Shown here piece after piece: positions 8,954-16,088 of a stretch of 64,000 nucleotides of DNA. The position numbers and the translations under genes were made by a program. Below the pieces are notes generated by a model. That model worked only from the letters and a program-made list of their open reading frames with translations, was not told where the DNA came from and made no database searches. The first letter of the stretch is position 1. Every line of letters begins with the position of its first letter. This DNA comes from Chitinophaga niastensis. GTDB lineage: Bacteria; Bacteroidota; Bacteroidia; Chitinophagales; Chitinophagaceae. The stretch covers positions 930,001-994,000 of the forward strand of contig NZ_PYAW01000003.1 of NCBI RefSeq assembly GCF_003014755.1. Direction: 5' to 3'.

Positions 8954-8961
8954 TATCTTTG
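8954..8961 (+). promoter_or_regulatory. Probable promoter (-7 box) of the Rrf2 gene
   Basis: TATCTTTG matches TAnnTTTG. Its position right before 8963 rules out a translation start there and supports the ATG at 9020. Confidence 0.6.
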
Positions 8962-9019
8962 TTTGGTCAAAAATGTTCACCGACCTATAGTTCATCCGGG
9001 GGGATGCAAACCAGTCAGT

Positions 9020-9439
9020 ATGTTATCAAAAAAAACACAATACGCATTTCACGCACTAGTACACCTGGCAGAGAATATGGATAAAGGACCCATCCTTATC
9101 TCAGAAATCGCACAGGAAAAAAATATCTCTATCAAATTCCTGGAAAATATATTGCTGGAATTGAAGAATGCAGGTATTCTGGGTAGTAAAAAAGGAAAAG
9201 GTGGTGGTTATTACCTCCTGCGACCTCCAAAAGAAATTGCATTGGCTAAGATTATCCGCTTGCTGGACGGGCCTATTGCCCTGCTCCCCTGCGTGAGTCT
9301 GAACTATTACGAACGTTGCGAAAACTGTCGTGATGAAGCTGTTTGCGGCCTTAACGAAGTCATGAGTAAAGTAAGGGACTCCGCCTTAAAAATACTGGAG
9401 AATAAGACCTTGAAAGATATCCTTACCCGGAATTCATAA
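9020..9439 (+). CDS. Rrf2-family transcriptional regulator, probable regulator of sulfur assimilation
   Basis: A 139-aa winged-helix DNA-binding protein. The N-terminus LSKKTQYAFHALVHLAE and the wing motif KKGKGGGYYLLRPP are typical Rrf2/CymR/IscR signatures. Three cysteines in the C-terminal half (ERCENCRDEAVC) match the Fe-S ligand pattern of IscR/NsrR-like members, so it may sense an Fe-S cluster or cysteine status. An in-frame ATG at 8963 precedes the promoter-box exit and is unlikely to be used. The cysH-cysD-cysN genes follow immediately, with an inverted repeat at the cysH promoter (9627-9648). Family is certain; the target is inferred. Confidence 0.93.
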   Translation: MLSKKTQYAFHALVHLAENMDKGPILISEIAQEKNISIKFLENILLELKNAGILGSKKGKGGGYYLLRPPKEIALAKIIRLLDGPIALLPCVSLNYYERCENCRDEAVCGLNEVMSKVRDSALKILENKTLKDILTRNS

Positions 9440-9464
9440 CCGGGGATACTACACCAAACGTTAC

Positions 9465-9484
9465 AGCCGGCAATCTGGCCGGCT
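9465..9484 (+). repeat. GC-rich hairpin after the Rrf2 gene
   Basis: AGCCGGC-aatctg-GCCGGCT is a perfect 7-bp stem lying 26 nt past the Rrf2 stop codon. There is no strong T-run after it, so terminator function is uncertain. Confidence 0.4.
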
Positions 9485-9614
9485 ACCGATATTATCTCCC
9501 TACTGGAGTGTTTTGTTAATCCTGCTTCCGATATATTTCTCGCTACCACAGGGCCTTTCATAGGTAATGTGTAATTTTTTATTTTATTAGTCTATCTTTT
9601 TTATAGGATTTATG

Positions 9615-9622
9615 TATTTTTG
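9615..9622 (+). promoter_or_regulatory. Probable promoter (-7 box) of the cysHDN genes
   Basis: TATTTTTG matches TAnnTTTG, about 63 nt upstream of the cysH ATG and directly before the inverted repeat at 9627. Confidence 0.6.
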
Positions 9623-9626
9623 TTTA

Positions 9627-9648
9627 CGGAGTAGCTGTAATTACTCCG
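9627..9648 (+). promoter_or_regulatory. Inverted repeat at the cysH promoter, candidate Rrf2 operator
   Basis: CGGAGTA-N8-TACTCCG is a perfect 7-bp dyad placed over the expected transcription start. A repressor bound here would block the promoter at 9615. The nearby Rrf2 gene is the obvious candidate regulator. An alternative is a 5'-leader hairpin. Confidence 0.5.
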
Positions 9649-9684
9649 CTGGCACTAGACATACAATTAATAAGGAAGATCTAC

Positions 9685-10368
9685 ATGACAGACATTACCA
9701 CCGCACTTGCCAACAAACCGATAGTGGAAGCTATACAGTATTTACTGGAACAATATCCCGGCGCTGTAGCATTCTCTACTTCTTTTGGCCAGGAAGACCA
9801 GGTGATATCAGATATTATCTGGCGCAACCATTTACCGGTCAGGGTATTCACCCTGGACACGGGCAGGCTTTTTCAGGAAACATACGACCTGATGGACCTC
9901 ACAATGGCCCGTTATAAACAACCTGTGGAAGTTTTTTTCCCGGAAACATCCGCGGTAGAAAAGCTGGTAGCTGAAAAAGGTCCCAACAGCTTTTACGAAT
10001 CAGTGGAAAACCGCAAGGAATGCTGTGGCATTCGCAAGGTAGTACCACTGAACAGAGCATTGGAAGGTGTTAAAATATGGATTACCGGGCTACGTGCGGA
10101 GCAATCAGAAAACCGCCATAGCATGGAAACCCTCGAATGGGATGAGCAACGCCGTCTCTACAAATACAATCCGCTGATTCACTGGGGTTATGATGAAGTG
10201 TTGTCTTACCTGGCAACACATCAGGTACCTTATAACAAGCTGCACGACAAAGGCTTCGTGAGCATTGGCTGTGCACCGTGTACACGTGCCATTGAGCCGG
10301 GAGAACATCCGCGCGCCGGCCGGTGGTGGTGGGAACAGTCGCACAAAGAATGCGGCCTGCACGGATAG
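9685..10368 (+). CDS. cysH: Phosphoadenylyl/adenylyl-sulfate reductase, APS-reductase type
   Basis: A 227-aa cytosolic enzyme reducing activated sulfate to sulfite with thioredoxin. The PAPS-reductase fold is seen in AFSTSFGQEDQVI and FTLDTGRLFQETY. The cysteine pairs KECCGIRK and IGCAPC bind a [4Fe-4S] cluster and mark the APS-using (plant/Bacillus-like) type, and the tail KECGLHG carries the catalytic cysteine. APS specificity agrees with a CysN that lacks a fused APS kinase and with the absence of cysC here. An AGGAAG sequence precedes the start codon. It leads the cysH-cysD-cysN unit. Confidence 0.95.
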   Translation: MTDITTALANKPIVEAIQYLLEQYPGAVAFSTSFGQEDQVISDIIWRNHLPVRVFTLDTGRLFQETYDLMDLTMARYKQPVEVFFPETSAVEKLVAEKGPNSFYESVENRKECCGIRKVVPLNRALEGVKIWITGLRAEQSENRHSMETLEWDEQRRLYKYNPLIHWGYDEVLSYLATHQVPYNKLHDKGFVSIGCAPCTRAIEPGEHPRAGRWWWEQSHKECGLHG

Positions 10369-10413
10369 CATATTAAACAAGGTACAAGGATTTTGAAGTT
10401 TTAAATATAGTCT

Positions 10414-11322
10414 ATGACTAATCAAATAAATTGGGAATTTCCACAGGCGCTGGAAGATGAAGCGATCTACATACTTAGGGAAACAGTTGCTCAGTTTGAG
10501 AAACCAGTGCTCCTGTTTTCAGGTGGCAAAGACTCTATTACCTTAGTAAGACTGGCACAGAAGGCCTTTTACCCCGGTAAAATTCCCTTTTCCCTATTAC
10601 ATGTGGATACTGGACATAATTTTCCTGAAACCATTGAATTCCGCGACTGGCTGGTAAATACGCTGGGCCTGGATATTATCGTAAGAAATGTACAGGATAG
10701 CATTAACCAGGGAAAAGTGCAGGAAGAAACCGGCAAATATGCCAGCAGAAATGCTTTGCAAACCGTTACCCTCCTGGATGCTATCGAAGAAGGTAAATTT
10801 GATGCCTGCATTGGTGGCGCCCGCCGTGATGAAGAAAAGGCCCGTGCTAAAGAAAGGATCTTTTCTGTACGCGATGAATTTGGACAATGGAACGCTAAAA
10901 TGCAGCGCCCTGAACTGTTTGATATCCTCAATGGAAAAATTAATATAGGCGAAAACGTTAGGGTATTCCCTATCTCCAACTGGACTGAGCTGGATGTATG
11001 GAACTATATTCGCCGTGAAAAACTGGAAATTCCTTCTATCTATTTCTCTCATGAAAGAGAGATCATAGAACGTGATGGACTTTACTGGCCTTATTCTCCT
11101 TATCTCAATACTACTGCTGATGAAGTGCCTTACCGCCAGAAAGTACGTTTCCGTACTGTAGGTGATATGACCTGTACCGCAGCTGTTGTTTCTGAAGCGG
11201 ATAAACTGGAAGATATCATTGCCGAAATCATGGAAGCAAAGATCTCTGAACGTGGTGCCCGTATAGATGACAAACGCTCAGAAGCCGCTATGGAAAAGAG
11301 AAAACAAGCAGGATACTTTTAG
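10414..11322 (+). CDS. cysD: Sulfate adenylyltransferase subunit 2
   Basis: A 302-aa catalytic subunit of ATP sulfurylase, forming APS from sulfate and ATP. It carries the PP-loop SGGKDS at residues 36-41 and the conserved segments HVDTGHNFPETIEFRD, CIGGARRDEEKARAKERIFS and VFPISNWTELDVW; the length matches E. coli CysD. It pairs with CysN downstream. The TAG stop falls at the first word of a TTAGC-type repeat (11319-11436) that fills the cysD-cysN gap. Confidence 0.97.
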   Translation: MTNQINWEFPQALEDEAIYILRETVAQFEKPVLLFSGGKDSITLVRLAQKAFYPGKIPFSLLHVDTGHNFPETIEFRDWLVNTLGLDIIVRNVQDSINQGKVQEETGKYASRNALQTVTLLDAIEEGKFDACIGGARRDEEKARAKERIFSVRDEFGQWNAKMQRPELFDILNGKINIGENVRVFPISNWTELDVWNYIRREKLEIPSIYFSHEREIIERDGLYWPYSPYLNTTADEVPYRQKVRFRTVGDMTCTAAVVSEADKLEDIIAEIMEAKISERGARIDDKRSEAAMEKRKQAGYF

Positions 11323-11436
11323 CAGCTGTTAGCTATTAGCTTTTAGCTTTTAGTTTTCTATGCACATTAATTTTATTTGAACAAATTTCTTTGGCTATAA
11401 GCTAAATGCTAATAGCTAAAACCTAAAAGCTAAAAC
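11319..11436. repeat. Family C TTAGCNN hairpin between cysD and cysN
   Basis: The left side reads TTAGC words at 7-nt steps (GTTAGCTATTAGCTTTTAGC); the right side reads the inverse (GCTAAATGCTAATAGCTAAA). An AT-rich centre of about 50 bp separates them. It starts at the cysD stop codon and ends 3 nt before the cysN ATG. Confidence 0.75.
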
Positions 11437-11439
11437 AAT

Positions 11440-12687
11440 ATGGAGGTTTTACGTATAGCCACTTCCGGTAGTGTAGATGATGGTAAAAGCACATTGATTG
11501 GCCGTTTATTATATGACACCAATTCTATTCCGCAGGATAAAATGGAAGCGCTCCATGCCGCCAGCAAGCGCAAAGGACTTGATTTTACAGATCTCTCCTT
11601 ATTAACTGACGGACTGGTAGCAGAACGTGAGCAAGGCATCACGATAGATGTAGCACACATTTATTTTTCCACACCAACCCGCAAATACATTATTGCGGAT
11701 ACGCCGGGGCATATTGAATATACCCGCAACATGGTAACCGGTGCTTCCAATGCACAGGTATCACTGATCCTGATTGATGCCCGCAGAGGTATTGTGGAAC
11801 AAACACACCGTCACTTTTTTATTGCCAACCTGCTGCGTATTCCGTACCTGGTAGTTTGTGTAAATAAAATGGACCTCGTGGAATATAGTGAAGCCCGCTT
11901 CAATCAGATTATGGAAGATTTCCAGCAAATGCTGGACAATGCAGGGTTTAAGGGACAGGAAGTAAAATTCATTCCCATCTCCTCTTTATATGGCGAAAAC
12001 GTAGCAACACGTACCGGTGCTATTAACTGGTATGAAGGCGCTACTTTGCTGGAATACCTGGAACAGGTGTCTTTTGATCATGAAGATCGTTTACATCCGG
12101 CACGCTTCCCTATACAGAGCGTGATCAGGCCCAGAACTACCGAGTACCACGACTTTCGCGGATTTGCCGGTAAAGTGGCCAGCGGCCATTTTAATGTAGG
12201 GGATGAAGTAGTATCATTGCCTTCCGGACAAAAAAGCCGGATCAAAACAATTGAACAATTTGAAAAACAATTAACGGTAGCGCATGCACGTGAAAGCGTG
12301 ATCATTACCCTGGAAGATGAAATAGACAGCAGTCGCGGTAACATGCTGGTAAAGGCCACAGAAGTGCCTGTACAGCTAAAAGAAGTGAGTGCGCACATCT
12401 GCTGGATGGATCAGCAAAAACTAACTGCCGGCAAAACGTATTTATTGCAGCATGGTATTAACCGTGTGAAAGCAAAAGTGCAGCAAATCAACTACGTAAC
12501 AGATGTAACCAGCCATCTCCAAACAGCAGATAAAGCTGATATGGGGCTCAATGATATCGGTAAAATTTCGCTTAAAACTGCTGCCCCGATATTTGCAGAT
12601 TCCTATCATACAAATCCCGCCAATGGCGCTTTTATACTGATAGATGAATTTAATAACACCACCGTAGCAGTAGGATTTATAGAATAG
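11440..12687 (+). CDS. cysN: Sulfate adenylyltransferase subunit 1 (GTPase)
   Basis: A 415-aa regulatory GTPase subunit of ATP sulfurylase. EF-Tu-like GTP motifs: G-1 GSVDDGKST (residues 10-18), DTPGH (87-91) and NKMD (142-145), then two beta-barrel domains. It is the short form without a C-terminal APS kinase (CysC). It forms the CysDN complex with the preceding gene. The stop codon directly adjoins the large hairpin at 12687, which separates it from a convergent gene. Confidence 0.97.
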   Translation: MEVLRIATSGSVDDGKSTLIGRLLYDTNSIPQDKMEALHAASKRKGLDFTDLSLLTDGLVAEREQGITIDVAHIYFSTPTRKYIIADTPGHIEYTRNMVTGASNAQVSLILIDARRGIVEQTHRHFFIANLLRIPYLVVCVNKMDLVEYSEARFNQIMEDFQQMLDNAGFKGQEVKFIPISSLYGENVATRTGAINWYEGATLLEYLEQVSFDHEDRLHPARFPIQSVIRPRTTEYHDFRGFAGKVASGHFNVGDEVVSLPSGQKSRIKTIEQFEKQLTVAHARESVIITLEDEIDSSRGNMLVKATEVPVQLKEVSAHICWMDQQKLTAGKTYLLQHGINRVKAKVQQINYVTDVTSHLQTADKADMGLNDIGKISLKTAAPIFADSYHTNPANGAFILIDEFNNTTVAVGFIE

Positions 12688-12878
12688 ATTGTCTTTCTCC
12701 CGATTAGGATGATTATACTGATTACCCTGATTTTATTTTTTTGATTTAAAAAAGATTAGCGAAGATCAAAGCGATATTATTCGCTTAATCTTCGCTAATC
12801 TTTTTTAAATCTTTCTATACTCAAAAAAATAAAATCAGGGTAATCAGTATAATCATCCTAATCGGGAGAAAGACAATC
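12687..12878. repeat. Family A long palindromic element A1 (convergent genes)
   Basis: An imperfect palindrome of about 192 bp. Outer arms begin GATTGTCTTTCTCCCGATTA and are mirrored at the right end. The arm is built of 9-nt GATTANNNN words, then a T-rich part, then GATTAGCGAAGAT. Arm variants (GATTAGGAT, GATTATACT) are repeated as complements in the right arm. It fills the gap between cysN and the convergent dehydrogenase gene and could act as a bidirectional terminator. Confidence 0.85.
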
Positions 12879-12882
12879 TCCG

Positions 12883-13821
12883 CTAAATATTTGCCAGCAT
12901 ATCCGCCGTCATCTTGCTCAAGTCAAATTCGTGTTTCCAGCCCCAGTCGTTACGTGCCAGGGAGTCATCAATGCTATCGGGCCAGCCATCAGCAATCTGC
13001 TGGCGGTAATCCGGCTCATAGGCGATGGTGAACGCTGGAATATGTTGTTTGATTTCTGCTGCTATTTCTTTTGGAGAGAAACTCATTCCGGACAGATTAT
13101 ATGCAGAACGCACAGATATTTTGGAGGCATCAGATTCCATCAGTTCAATGGTAGCCCTGATAGCATCCGGCATGTACATCATTGGGAGGTACGTATTTTC
13201 AGCCAGGAAGCTGGTATATTTTTTATGTTCTTTCGCCTCATGGAAAATTTCAATCGCATAGTCTGTGGTACCACCACCAGGTGCTGATTTGTAGCTGATC
13301 AGGCCGGGATAACGCAAACTTCTTACGTCTACGCCAAAACGGTGGTTGTAATATTCACACCAGCGCTCACCTGCAAATTTGCTGATACCATAAATGGTAG
13401 TAGGCTCAATGATGGTGTGCTGTGGTGTATCCATTGCCGGTGAATTAGGACCAAAAACAGCGATGGAACTAGGCCAGTATATTTTGTCAAGATTTTCTTC
13501 TTTCGCAATATCCAGTACATTCAGCAGGCTTTGCATGTTGATATGCCAGGCCAGTAAAGGATTTTTTTCGCCGGTAGCAGACAGTATCGCCGCCAGCAGG
13601 TAGATCTGGGTGATGTTGTGCCTGATAACCAGTACATGCAACATTTCCTTGTTCATTACATCCAGCGACACATAGGGTCCGGTTCCTTTCAGCAAATCAT
13701 GCTCTTCACGCAGATCGGATGCCAGTACGTTGGCATCTCCATACATTTTCCTTAACGCCAGGGTCAGCTCCACGCCTATTTGTCCACAGGCACCAATAAG
13801 CAGAATCTTATCTTTCTTCAT
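12883..13821 (-). CDS. NAD-dependent epimerase-family dehydrogenase, probable L-threonine 3-dehydrogenase
   Basis: A 312-aa extended short-chain dehydrogenase with the NAD-binding motif GACGQIG (residues 10-16) and the catalytic Tyr144-x3-Lys148 (YGISK). The length and overall pattern (LRYPGLISYKSAPGGGTTDY, YLPMMYMPDAI) match the UDP-galactose-epimerase-like L-threonine dehydrogenases known from Flavobacterium, which oxidise L-threonine to 2-amino-3-oxobutyrate. A sugar-nucleotide epimerase is the alternative but fits less well. It is monocistronic; kdsA diverges from it. Confidence 0.85.
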   Translation of the reverse strand: MKKDKILLIGACGQIGVELTLALRKMYGDANVLASDLREEHDLLKGTGPYVSLDVMNKEMLHVLVIRHNITQIYLLAAILSATGEKNPLLAWHINMQSLLNVLDIAKEENLDKIYWPSSIAVFGPNSPAMDTPQHTIIEPTTIYGISKFAGERWCEYYNHRFGVDVRSLRYPGLISYKSAPGGGTTDYAIEIFHEAKEHKKYTSFLAENTYLPMMYMPDAIRATIELMESDASKISVRSAYNLSGMSFSPKEIAAEIKQHIPAFTIAYEPDYRQQIADGWPDSIDDSLARNDWGWKHEFDLSKMTADMLANI

Positions 13822-13980
13822 ACAAAACTATAATTGTAAGCTATTTTTTAAATCGGACCGTAATATTAACGGGTTCGCGGATATTTCCGCACACCACATC
13901 TCAGCGCTTGACAATGCTATAACAATAAAAACTCCCACGGGTTATATTGATTGTTTTGGCATTACAATACTATGACAATT

Positions 13981-14106
13981 TTGTCTTTTCACATGATTAG
14001 ACTGATTATGCGGATTACCCGATTTCTTTTGTTCATCTTAAAGACATTAAAAGTTTAACAAAATCGGCGTAATCAGCATAATCAGTCTAATCGGGAGAAA
14101 GACTAT
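13981..14106. repeat. Family A element A2, degenerate, upstream of kdsA
   Basis: The left arm (TTTTCACATGATTAGACTGA...) and right arm (...CAGTCTAATCGGGAGAAAGA) pair imperfectly over about 45 bp. The left tip has lost the CTCCC motif that the right tip keeps. It is the only family A copy between divergent genes. Its right tip runs into the kdsA promoter box at 14104-14111. The adjoining 13822-13980 is AT-rich with nothing recognisable. Confidence 0.65.
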
Positions 14107-14111
14107 CTTTG
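14104..14111 (+). promoter_or_regulatory. Probable promoter (-7 box) of kdsA
   Basis: TATCTTTG matches TAnnTTTG and lies 36 nt before the kdsA ATG, at the edge of repeat A2. Confidence 0.6.
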
Positions 14112-14146
14112 CACCTTCTATTAAATGACCCAATTTTTAATAAAAT

Positions 14147-14962
14147 ATGAAGCATTTAAAATCATTGTTCAAAGAGCAATACAACCCGGAAAATTTCTTC
14201 CTGATTGCAGGTCCATGTGTGATTGAAGAAGAAGAAATACTGATGACAGTAGCGGAAAAAGTAACGACTATCTGTAAAAGATTAGCTATCCCATATATTT
14301 TTAAAGCATCATATCGTAAAGCCAATCGTACCAGTGTGCATTCTTTCACTGGTATTGGTGATGTAGAAGGGCTGGAACTGCTGCAGAAAATAGGAAAAAC
14401 ATTTAATGTACCGGTTACTTCAGATATTCACTCTGCTGCAGAAGCTGCCATGGCAGCGGCTTACGTAGATGTATTACAAATACCTGCATTTCTTTGCAGA
14501 CAAACAGATATCCTGATTGCTGCTGCAGAAACAGGTAAAGTGGTGAATGTAAAAAAAGGACAGTTTCTCAGTGGTGAGTCCATGAAATTTGCCGTGGAAA
14601 AGATCAAAGGAGCTGGCAACGACCATATCATGCTGACAGAACGCGGTACCACCTTTGGTTACCAGGACCTGGTAGTGGATTATCGTAATATTCCTATCAT
14701 GAAACACCTGGGAGAGCCTGTAGTAATGGATTGTACGCATTCCCTGCAACAGCCAAACCAAACCAGCGGTGTAACCGGTGGCAATCCGCAAATGATCAGT
14801 ACCATTGCCAAAGCAGCTATTGCTACCGGTGCAGATGGTTTATTCATTGAAACACATCCGGATCCTTCCAAAGCGAAGTCTGATGGTGCCAATATGCTGC
14901 GCCTGGATCTGCTGGAAGAGCTCCTGGAGAAACTGGTAGAGATCAGAAAAGTAGTGAGATAA
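14147..14962 (+). CDS. kdsA: 3-deoxy-8-phosphooctulonate synthase
   Basis: A 271-aa cytosolic aldolase-type enzyme that condenses phosphoenolpyruvate with arabinose-5-phosphate to KDO-8-phosphate for lipopolysaccharide. The signature YRKANRTSVHSFTGIG and the segments QIPAFLCRQTD, NVKKGQFLS and DCTHSLQQP are all present. The N-terminal motif is GPCVIE, with Cys24, the residue that marks the metal-dependent class; the metal-independent E. coli type has Asn here. It stands alone after the A2 repeat; kdsB and lpx genes are not in this window. Confidence 0.96.
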   Translation: MKHLKSLFKEQYNPENFFLIAGPCVIEEEEILMTVAEKVTTICKRLAIPYIFKASYRKANRTSVHSFTGIGDVEGLELLQKIGKTFNVPVTSDIHSAAEAAMAAAYVDVLQIPAFLCRQTDILIAAAETGKVVNVKKGQFLSGESMKFAVEKIKGAGNDHIMLTERGTTFGYQDLVVDYRNIPIMKHLGEPVVMDCTHSLQQPNQTSGVTGGNPQMISTIAKAAIATGADGLFIETHPDPSKAKSDGANMLRLDLLEELLEKLVEIRKVVR

Positions 14963-15019
14963 CCTTTTTTATTCTGCCTTGTTTTATGTAAATTCATGAA
15001 ACACAAAAATCAGCTCACT

Positions 15020-15421
15020 ATGATTAGTATCAATGCATTAAAATCAGGTGATACCGTTATCACAAACTATGCTGGGGCAGAGAAAGAGGGAAAGATTTTG
15101 CAGATAGATCATGAAGATAAAAAGGTATTGGTTGCTACCAGTGATAACAATGAATTTTGGTATGACCTTGACAACCTCTATCCTATTCATCTTTCAGAAG
15201 CTGAATTGCTAAAGTTGCAATTTCATAAAGACGAGGCTGCCTCTTCAAATGGTAGTCATTTGTATGTGAGAGGGCCGTTTTCCGTACGTTTATACACAGA
15301 AGGACACAAACCCTTACTAGAGCTTCACTACCGGGATGAAACGCGGGGATTGAATGAGCCTATCACGTTAAATGAGCTGCAGAATCATTATTATGCAATG
15401 ACAAATTTCCACCTGGAATAA
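15020..15421 (+). CDS. Hypothetical protein, small cytosolic
   Basis: About 133 aa from the ATG at 15020; an in-frame ATG at 14996 would add eight residues. There is no signal peptide or membrane segment. The first half, ISINALKSGDTVITNYAG..GKILQIDHEDKKVLVATSDN, looks like a small beta-barrel (SH3/KOW-like) domain. The second half, with SVRLYTEGHKPLLELHYRDE and LNELQNHYYAMTNFHLE, looks alpha/beta. I do not recognise the family. It is followed by a clear terminator. Confidence 0.7.
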   Translation: MISINALKSGDTVITNYAGAEKEGKILQIDHEDKKVLVATSDNNEFWYDLDNLYPIHLSEAELLKLQFHKDEAASSNGSHLYVRGPFSVRLYTEGHKPLLELHYRDETRGLNEPITLNELQNHYYAMTNFHLE

Positions 15422-15436
15422 AAATATTATCACCAT

Positions 15437-15469
15437 AAAAAAAACACTGCCCACCGGCGGTGTTTTTTA
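15437..15469. terminator. Bidirectional rho-independent terminator
   Basis: The stem AAAAAACACTGCC / GGCGGTGTTTTTT has a CACC loop and one G-T wobble, with A-run and T-run flanks. It lies 16 nt past the 15020-15421 gene and 54 nt before the end of the convergent PspC gene. Confidence 0.85.
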
Positions 15470-15522
15470 TTTAATAGCTATGCATGAATGCTTTGCTGTT
15501 GTTTAGCAGTAGCAATGATGAG

Positions 15523-15744
15523 TTATAAATAACGTAGCGGATTTCTCCTGGCATTCTGGATATAGTGCTTCATGTTCATCCAGAAAGCAAGAATCATATA
15601 TACGATGAGTGGGGACCCCATCGTCAGAAAAGTGGCATAAATGAAAAAGATACGTATCCGGGAAGTGGCTACTCCTAGTTTATCTCCTATAGCAGCACAT
15701 ACACCGAACGCCTTCCATTCCACAAAATCTTTTATCCGGTTCAT
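15523..15744 (-). CDS. PspC-domain small membrane protein
   Basis: A 73-aa protein. The PspC pattern is clear: KAFGVCAAIGDKLGVATSRIRIFF followed by a transmembrane helix (FFIYATFLTMGSPLIVYMIL). PspC proteins are associated with envelope-stress responses, often with PspA, which is not present nearby. In Bacteroidota such single-domain PspC proteins are common. It ends with a basic tail. The 344 bp between its start and the aconitase gene hold only the aconitase promoter and a doubtful 69-codon frame. Confidence 0.88.
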   Translation of the reverse strand: MNRIKDFVEWKAFGVCAAIGDKLGVATSRIRIFFIYATFLTMGSPLIVYMILAFWMNMKHYIQNARRNPLRYL

Positions 15745-16042
15745 GAACCAAATTTATCAAATTCCTGCCGTAAAACCAAGTAGAAAACCGGGGATCGTTG
15801 CTGCTTCTGTAGTGGCCTGAATATCAGTAAGTTTATGCGGGATGGGCTTCTTTAAGTGCGGGAATGGTAAATTAAGCAACCGCGATAACTTTAATATAAC
15901 AATAAATACTACTTTTTGAAGCCACAATAATAACCCCATTTCCTTGTCAGGAAAGTGTTTAAACATTGCGTTAAAGTATAGAAAGTTTATGTTGGGATGG
16001 TACAGGCTTCAGTATTTAATTTAAAAACTTGCTGATTTTAGT

Positions 16043-16050
16043 TAATTTTG
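16043..16050 (+). promoter_or_regulatory. Probable promoter (-7 box) of aconitase
   Basis: TAATTTTG matches TAnnTTTG and lies 38 nt upstream of the aconitase ATG at 16089. Confidence 0.55.
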
Positions 16051-16088
16051 CGTGCAATTTTTAACCGCTCTTAAAATATTTTTTTCCC

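Noticed and set aside
8963..9019. Upstream start for the Rrf2 protein
   Set aside because: It would begin 2 nt after the -7 box and adds 19 residues unlike the family; the start at 9020 matches Rrf2 proteins.
12687..12878. The repeat arrays as CRISPR
   Set aside because: The units are 7-9 nt words in inverted arms with no unique spacers of about 30 nt and no cas genes in the window.
15757..15966. 69-codon minus-strand frame upstream of the PspC gene
   Set aside because: It has one hydrophobic stretch but no recognisable family and no promoter box; short frames of this size arise by chance here.
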